A stretch of 64,000 bases of DNA from Planctomycetaceae bacterium (GTDB lineage Bacteria > Planctomycetota > Phycisphaerae > Phycisphaerales > UBA1924), in NCBI GenBank assembly GCA_021294835.1, contig JAJTDF010000003.1:25662-89661 (forward strand), read 5' to 3'. Under the pieces are notes generated by a model. That model was not told where the DNA came from and made no database searches. It saw nothing but the letters and a program-made list of their open reading frames with translations. Shown piece after piece: positions 60,556 to 64,000 of the stretch (its first letter is position 1; each line of letters opens with the position of its first letter). The position numbers and the translations under genes were made by a program.

Positions 60556-61305
60556 TCACTTCTCCCCCAGTGTAGCGATCGCCCCCGCCGACCACGCGCG
60601 GGCCAGCCCCACCACCTGCTCATGGCTCTCCGCGATCCACCCCGCGCCCGCCTCCCGCAGCACATCCGCCCACTCACCCCGCCCCCGCAGGTGCGATCCC
60701 CCCAGAAACCCCACCACCCGCATCCCCGCCCCCGACGCCGCCCGCACCCCCAAGGGCGTGTCCTCCACCGCCATGCACGCCCGTGCCGCCACCCCCAGCC
60801 CGCCCGCCGCCTTCAGATACACATCCGGCGCCGGCTTCGGCTGGGGCACTTCCGCCCCGGAATGCAGCCGCCCTTCCCACCACCCACGCCCCGCCGGCCC
60901 CTCCCCCGCGTCCATCAGCCCCGTCAGCCCCAGCGTGAACCGCATGTACTCCGGCCCGCTGTTGCTCGCCACCGCCACCGCCAGCCCCGCGCTCGCCAGC
61001 CCTCGCACCGCCTCCCCCGCCCCAGCCACCATCGCCAGCCGCCCCGGAAAGTGCTCTCGCACCCGCCGGTCCAGCTCGGCCCCAAACTCCGCCGGCAACT
61101 CCCGCCCCGTCTCCGCCAGCACAATCCGCCGCACCCCCGTCACCCCGTGCCCCAGGAACTTCCGCCCGCACGCCTCCGGCGAGATGTCATACCCCCACGC
61201 CGACAGCGCACCGGCCACCAATTCGTCGCTCAGGTGCTCCGAGTCGATCAGCACGCCATCCAGGTCAAACACCACCGCCCGTAGCGCCGGCCACTGGTCC
61301 GCCAT
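60556..61305 (-). CDS. HAD-superfamily phosphatase (beta-phosphoglucomutase-like)
   Basis: A 249-residue HAD subfamily IA enzyme with an alpha-helical cap. Motif [19 protein letters not shown], motif [14 protein letters not shown], motif [16 protein letters not shown] and motif [19 protein letters not shown] are intact, so it should be active on a phosphorylated small molecule. The start at 61305 has AGGTGG 7 bases upstream. It lies between the two E2 genes with short spacing (65 and 49 bases), so it is probably co-transcribed with them. A metabolite-repair function for the dehydrogenase complexes is possible but unproven. Confidence 0.88.
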   Translation of the reverse strand: MADQWPALRAVVFDLDGVLIDSEHLSDELVAGALSAWGYDISPEACGRKFLGHGVTGVRRIVLAETGRELPAEFGAELDRRVREHFPGRLAMVAGAGEAVRGLASAGLAVAVASNSGPEYMRFTLGLTGLMDAGEGPAGRGWWEGRLHSGAEVPQPKPAPDVYLKAAGGLGVAARACMAVEDTPLGVRAASGAGMRVVGFLGGSHLRGRGEWADVLREAGAGWIAESHEQVVGLARAWSAGAIATLGEK

Positions 61306-61370
61306 GGAATCACCACCTGACGCCACGCCGGCGCTCCTCGTTCACCCACACACCGCGCCCGCGCTCCGCC

Positions 61371-62711
61371 TTACACCAGCAGGCTCGCCGGCTTCTCCAG
61401 CATCTCCTTCACCGTCGCCAGATACGCCGCCGCCATGGCGCCGTCGATGATCCGGTGGTCGCTGCTCATGGTCATCTGCATCTCATGCCCGACCACGATC
61501 TCGTCCTTCCCGTTCACCGTCCGCACCACCGGCTTCTTCACCGCAGCGCCCACCGCGAGGATCGCCGCGTTGGGCGGGTTGATGATCGCCGTGAAGTGCT
61601 CCACGCCGAACATGCCCAGGTTGCTGATGGTGAAGGTGCTGTCGGACATGTCCTCCACGCTCAGGCCCTTGCTGCGGGCCTTGTCGGCCAGCGCCTTGGT
61701 CTCGCCGGAGATCTGCCGCAGGCCCTTGCCATCCGCGTTGCGGATCGTCGCCACCACCAGCCCGCCGCCCTTCTCCATCGGCAGGCTCACCGCCACGCCC
61801 ACGTTCACCGTGTCCAGCAGCTCGATGGCCTCGGCGCCCTTGGCCCCGCTCCAGCGGCTGTTGATGTGCGGGTGCTGGTGCATCGCCAGGGCGCACGCCC
61901 GCACGATGAAGTCGTTCACCGACAGCTTCACGCCCTGCCCGGCCAGCTGCTCGTTCAGTTGCCCGCGCAGCCCCAGCAGCGTGTCCATCGCCACCGCCAC
62001 CGTCACCTGATAGTGCGGGATCGTCGTCTTGCTCTCCACCAGCCGCGTCGCGATCGTCCGCCGCATGGTGCTCAGGCTCACCGTCTGCCGCTTCAGCCCG
62101 CCCACCACCGGCATCGGCGCCGGAGCCGGCCGGCTTGCTGCAACCGGGGTCGCGGCAGGTGCCGGAGCGGCCGAAGCCGCCCGCGCCGCCGCCACCGTCG
62201 CGCCGCCCGAGGCCAGCACAGCCTCCACGTCACGACGCGTGATGCGGCCCGACGGGCCCGTGCCCGTCACGCTGCTCAGGTCCACCCCGCTGTCCGCCGC
62301 AATCTTCCGCGCCAGGGGCGACGCGAACACCCGCTCGCTGCTCTGCCCGCCGCCCATCGTCGCCGTCGCCGTGGCGCCCGCGCTGTGCACGCCGTTGGCG
62401 CTCCCGCCGGCGGTCGCCGCCGCCGGCTCAGCCTTCTTCCCGCCCGCCGCCCCTGCTGCCGCCGGCGCATCGGTCCCGCCCTCCCACCGCAGAATCACCG
62501 TCCCCACCGGCGAGGCTTGGCCTTCCTTCACCGCCAGTTCACCCACCACCCCGTCCTCAAACGTCTGCAGCTCCATGGTGGCTTTGTCGGTCTCAATGTC
62601 CGCGATCACATCGCCGGACTTGACCTTCTGGCCCTGCTTCACGTGCCACTTCACAATCGTGCCCACTTCCATGGTGTCCGAAAGCCGGGGCATCGTCAGG
62701 TTCTTCGCCAT
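61371..62711 (-). CDS. pdhC: Pyruvate dehydrogenase complex E2 (dihydrolipoamide acetyltransferase)
   Basis: Acetyl transfer from the lipoyl arm to CoA. 446 residues: lipoyl domain (LTMPRLSDTMEVGTIVKW, modified Lys in DIETDKATMEL), Ala/Gly linker, subunit-binding domain (SPLARKIAADSGVDLSSVTG), second linker, and catalytic core (SLSTMRRTIATRLVESKTTI, FTISNLGMFGVEHFTAIINP, MSSDHRIIDGAMAA with catalytic His and Asp). TTGGAG lies 7 bases before the ATG. It is adjacent to the E1-beta gene and is transcribed after it. Confidence 0.95.
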   Translation of the reverse strand: MAKNLTMPRLSDTMEVGTIVKWHVKQGQKVKSGDVIADIETDKATMELQTFEDGVVGELAVKEGQASPVGTVILRWEGGTDAPAAAGAAGGKKAEPAAATAGGSANGVHSAGATATATMGGGQSSERVFASPLARKIAADSGVDLSSVTGTGPSGRITRRDVEAVLASGGATVAAARAASAAPAPAATPVAASRPAPAPMPVVGGLKRQTVSLSTMRRTIATRLVESKTTIPHYQVTVAVAMDTLLGLRGQLNEQLAGQGVKLSVNDFIVRACALAMHQHPHINSRWSGAKGAEAIELLDTVNVGVAVSLPMEKGGGLVVATIRNADGKGLRQISGETKALADKARSKGLSVEDMSDSTFTISNLGMFGVEHFTAIINPPNAAILAVGAAVKKPVVRTVNGKDEIVVGHEMQMTMSSDHRIIDGAMAAAYLATVKEMLEKPASLLV

Positions 62712-62793
62712 CGCCGCGCTCCAATCCCCCCCGGGTTCCGCCCCACCCCGTGCCGCCCGCCGCCGCCGATCATCACCCCCGCCCCGGCCGTGC

Positions 62794-63831
62794 CTACAGC
62801 CGGTGCAACGCCGCCTTCACCGCCGTGATGATCTTCCCCTTGTGCGGCAGATACTCCGCCTCCAGGTTCTTCGCATACGGCGTCGGCACATCATCGCTGT
62901 TCACCCGCAGCGGCTGGTGGTCCAGGTAGTCAAAGCCCTTCTCCACCACCTGCGCAATCACCTCGCTGGCCACGCTGGCAAACGGCCAGCTCTGGTCCAC
63001 CACCACAATCCGGTTCGTCTTCTTCAAACTCCGGATGATGCTCTCGGTGTCCAGCGGACGCACCGTCCGCATGTCCAGCACGTCGCAGGTGATCCCGTCC
63101 TTCTCCAGCTCCTTCACCGCCTCAAGGCAGAAGTTCACCGGCCGGCCGAACGACACCAGCGTGCAGTCCGTCCCCTCGCTCCGCAACGCCGCCTGCCCGA
63201 ACGGGATGTAGTACTCCTCCGCCGGCACGTGCCCCTTGTCGCTGAGCATCCGCTCAGACTCAAGGAAGAACACCGGGTCATCATCCACGATCGACGTCTT
63301 CATCAACCCCTTGGCGTCGTACGGACAGCTCGGAATCGCGATCTTCAGCCCCGGCACGTTGCTGTACAGCGCCTCCACGCACCAGCTGTGCGTGCTGCCC
63401 AGCTGCCCGCCCGCCCCATTGTTCCCCCGGAACACCACCGGACAGCCCCACTGCCCGCCGCTCATATACAGCATCTTCGGCACGTTGTTCAGCAACTGGT
63501 CCGCCGCCACCAGGCTGAACGACCACGACATGAACTCGATGATCGGCCGCAGCCCGTACATCGCCGCGCCCACCGCCAAGCCCGCAAACCCGTTCTCGCT
63601 GATCGGCGAGTCGATGATCCGCGACGGCCCGAACTCCTCCAGCATCCCCTGGCTGACCTTGTACGCGCCGCTGTAGTACGCGACCTCCTCACCCATGAGG
63701 AACACGCGGTCGTCGCGCCGCATCTCTTCGCTCATCGCCTCGCGCAGGGCCTCGCGGAACTGCAACTGGCGGTCCCCCTCGCGGCTCGGGAGGGGCTTGA
63801 ACAAGTCGCTGCGAAGCGTGCCGGTGACCAT
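62794..63831 (-). CDS. pdhB: Pyruvate dehydrogenase E1 component subunit beta
   Basis: The beta subunit of the heterotetrameric E1, which with the alpha subunit decarboxylates pyruvate. 345 residues with the transketolase-like pyrimidine-binding fold: FREALREAMSEEMRRDDRVF, LMGEEVAYYSGAYKVSQGM, IDSPISENGFAGLAVGAAMY, then the C-terminal domain (LDMRTVRPLDTESIIRSLKK, VVVDQSWPFASVASEV). The ATG at 63831 has AAGG 10 bases upstream; the ORF-track start is a TTG six codons earlier. The alpha subunit is not visible and presumably lies beyond the window or elsewhere. The last 150 bases of the window upstream of this gene show no coding sequence. Confidence 0.95.
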   Translation of the reverse strand: MVTGTLRSDLFKPLPSREGDRQLQFREALREAMSEEMRRDDRVFLMGEEVAYYSGAYKVSQGMLEEFGPSRIIDSPISENGFAGLAVGAAMYGLRPIIEFMSWSFSLVAADQLLNNVPKMLYMSGGQWGCPVVFRGNNGAGGQLGSTHSWCVEALYSNVPGLKIAIPSCPYDAKGLMKTSIVDDDPVFFLESERMLSDKGHVPAEEYYIPFGQAALRSEGTDCTLVSFGRPVNFCLEAVKELEKDGITCDVLDMRTVRPLDTESIIRSLKKTNRIVVVDQSWPFASVASEVIAQVVEKGFDYLDHQPLRVNSDDVPTPYAKNLEAEYLPHKGKIITAVKAALHRL

Positions 63832-64000
63832 CGGAGTGATACCTTCCAAAGTGCGAACACATCAACGTGGACAGGGAACCGCCATGATAGCGGGGGCAGC
63901 CGCGCCCTGCACCGCCCCTCTCCCCTGCACGGGGCCCCAGAACCCCAATCCCCGCCCGCCACCCCCCACAAAATCGCATATGCACGCAAACCGCCCCCCC

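Noticed and set aside
63884-63889. TATCAT on the minus strand upstream of pdhB as a -10 box.
   Set aside because: It matches 5 of 6 consensus bases but no -35-like hexamer lies at the right distance.

Overview
The window is a GC-rich bacterial chromosome segment that best fits the Planctomycetota, probably class Phycisphaerae. No single gene proves this. Several lineage-typical traits occur together: a giant secreted protein with an LEPR-XLL-like N-terminus, an exported protein ending in a PAPG-type PEP-CTERM-like tail, a secreted protein with tandem dockerin-like repeats, a DUF1559-style pseudopilin ending in an H-X9-DG-like motif, an exported sulfatase next to its formylglycine-generating enzyme, and two bactofilins. 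There are no rRNAs, CRISPR arrays, insertion sequences or phage genes. I see one tRNA (Gln, TTG).

Layout. 1-3.6 kb: an RND efflux pump (permease cut by the window edge, plus membrane-fusion protein) behind a promoter that overlaps an inverted repeat. 3.8-7.2 kb: a cytoskeletal neighbourhood (bactofilin, zinc-ribbon bactofilin, large coiled-coil protein) and a DUF6265 lipoprotein. 7.5-20.3 kb: one 4266-residue, cysteine-free giant surface or secreted protein. 20.7-27.5 kb: a membrane protein, chorismate mutase/prephenate dehydratase, a small Hc1-like basic protein, a FabZ-like dehydratase and 2-oxoglutarate dehydrogenase E1. 27.6-34.8 kb (minus strand): a beta-barrel-like protein, a DUF1254/DUF1214 protein, an ABC exporter, two YkgJ-type cysteine-cluster proteins, a cyclodeaminase-family protein and IspF. 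35-41.7 kb: a lipoprotein, a pseudopilin, a lone nuoB, the FGE-sulfatase pair and a HAD-type lipoprotein. 41.8-47.7 kb (minus strand): the conserved translation/nucleotide cluster tRNA-Gln, glmU-like, prs, rplY, pth, rpsF, ssb, rplI, without rpsR. 48-52 kb: a secreted dockerin-like protein, a cyclophilin, and an AbiEi/AbiEii toxin-antitoxin pair bracketed by a perfect 48-bp direct repeat. 52-58.8 kb: a PEP-CTERM-like protein, a SpoIID-like lipoprotein, DprA, an unknown gene, LexA and a PAS-LuxR regulator. 59.2-63.8 kb (minus strand): the E2 of 2-oxoglutarate dehydrogenase, a HAD phosphatase, and the E2 and E1-beta of pyruvate dehydrogenase.

How the genes fit together. Central carbon metabolism appears twice: odhA sits alone at 24.5 kb, while odhB is grouped with the pyruvate dehydrogenase genes at 59-64 kb. 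The most interesting non-housekeeping item is the AbiE cassette. It sits exactly between two 48-bp repeats, one of which is the 3' end of the cyclophilin coding sequence, as if a small mobile cassette had used that gene end as an attachment site. Other points worth a second look are a degenerate metzincin-like motif in the giant protein, the uncertain reading frame in front of lexA, and palindromes in front of the RND pump, the AbiE operon, the lexA operon and the LuxR gene. Start codons were chosen by Shine-Dalgarno spacing, ATGA overlaps and family alignment from memory. No database search was possible.
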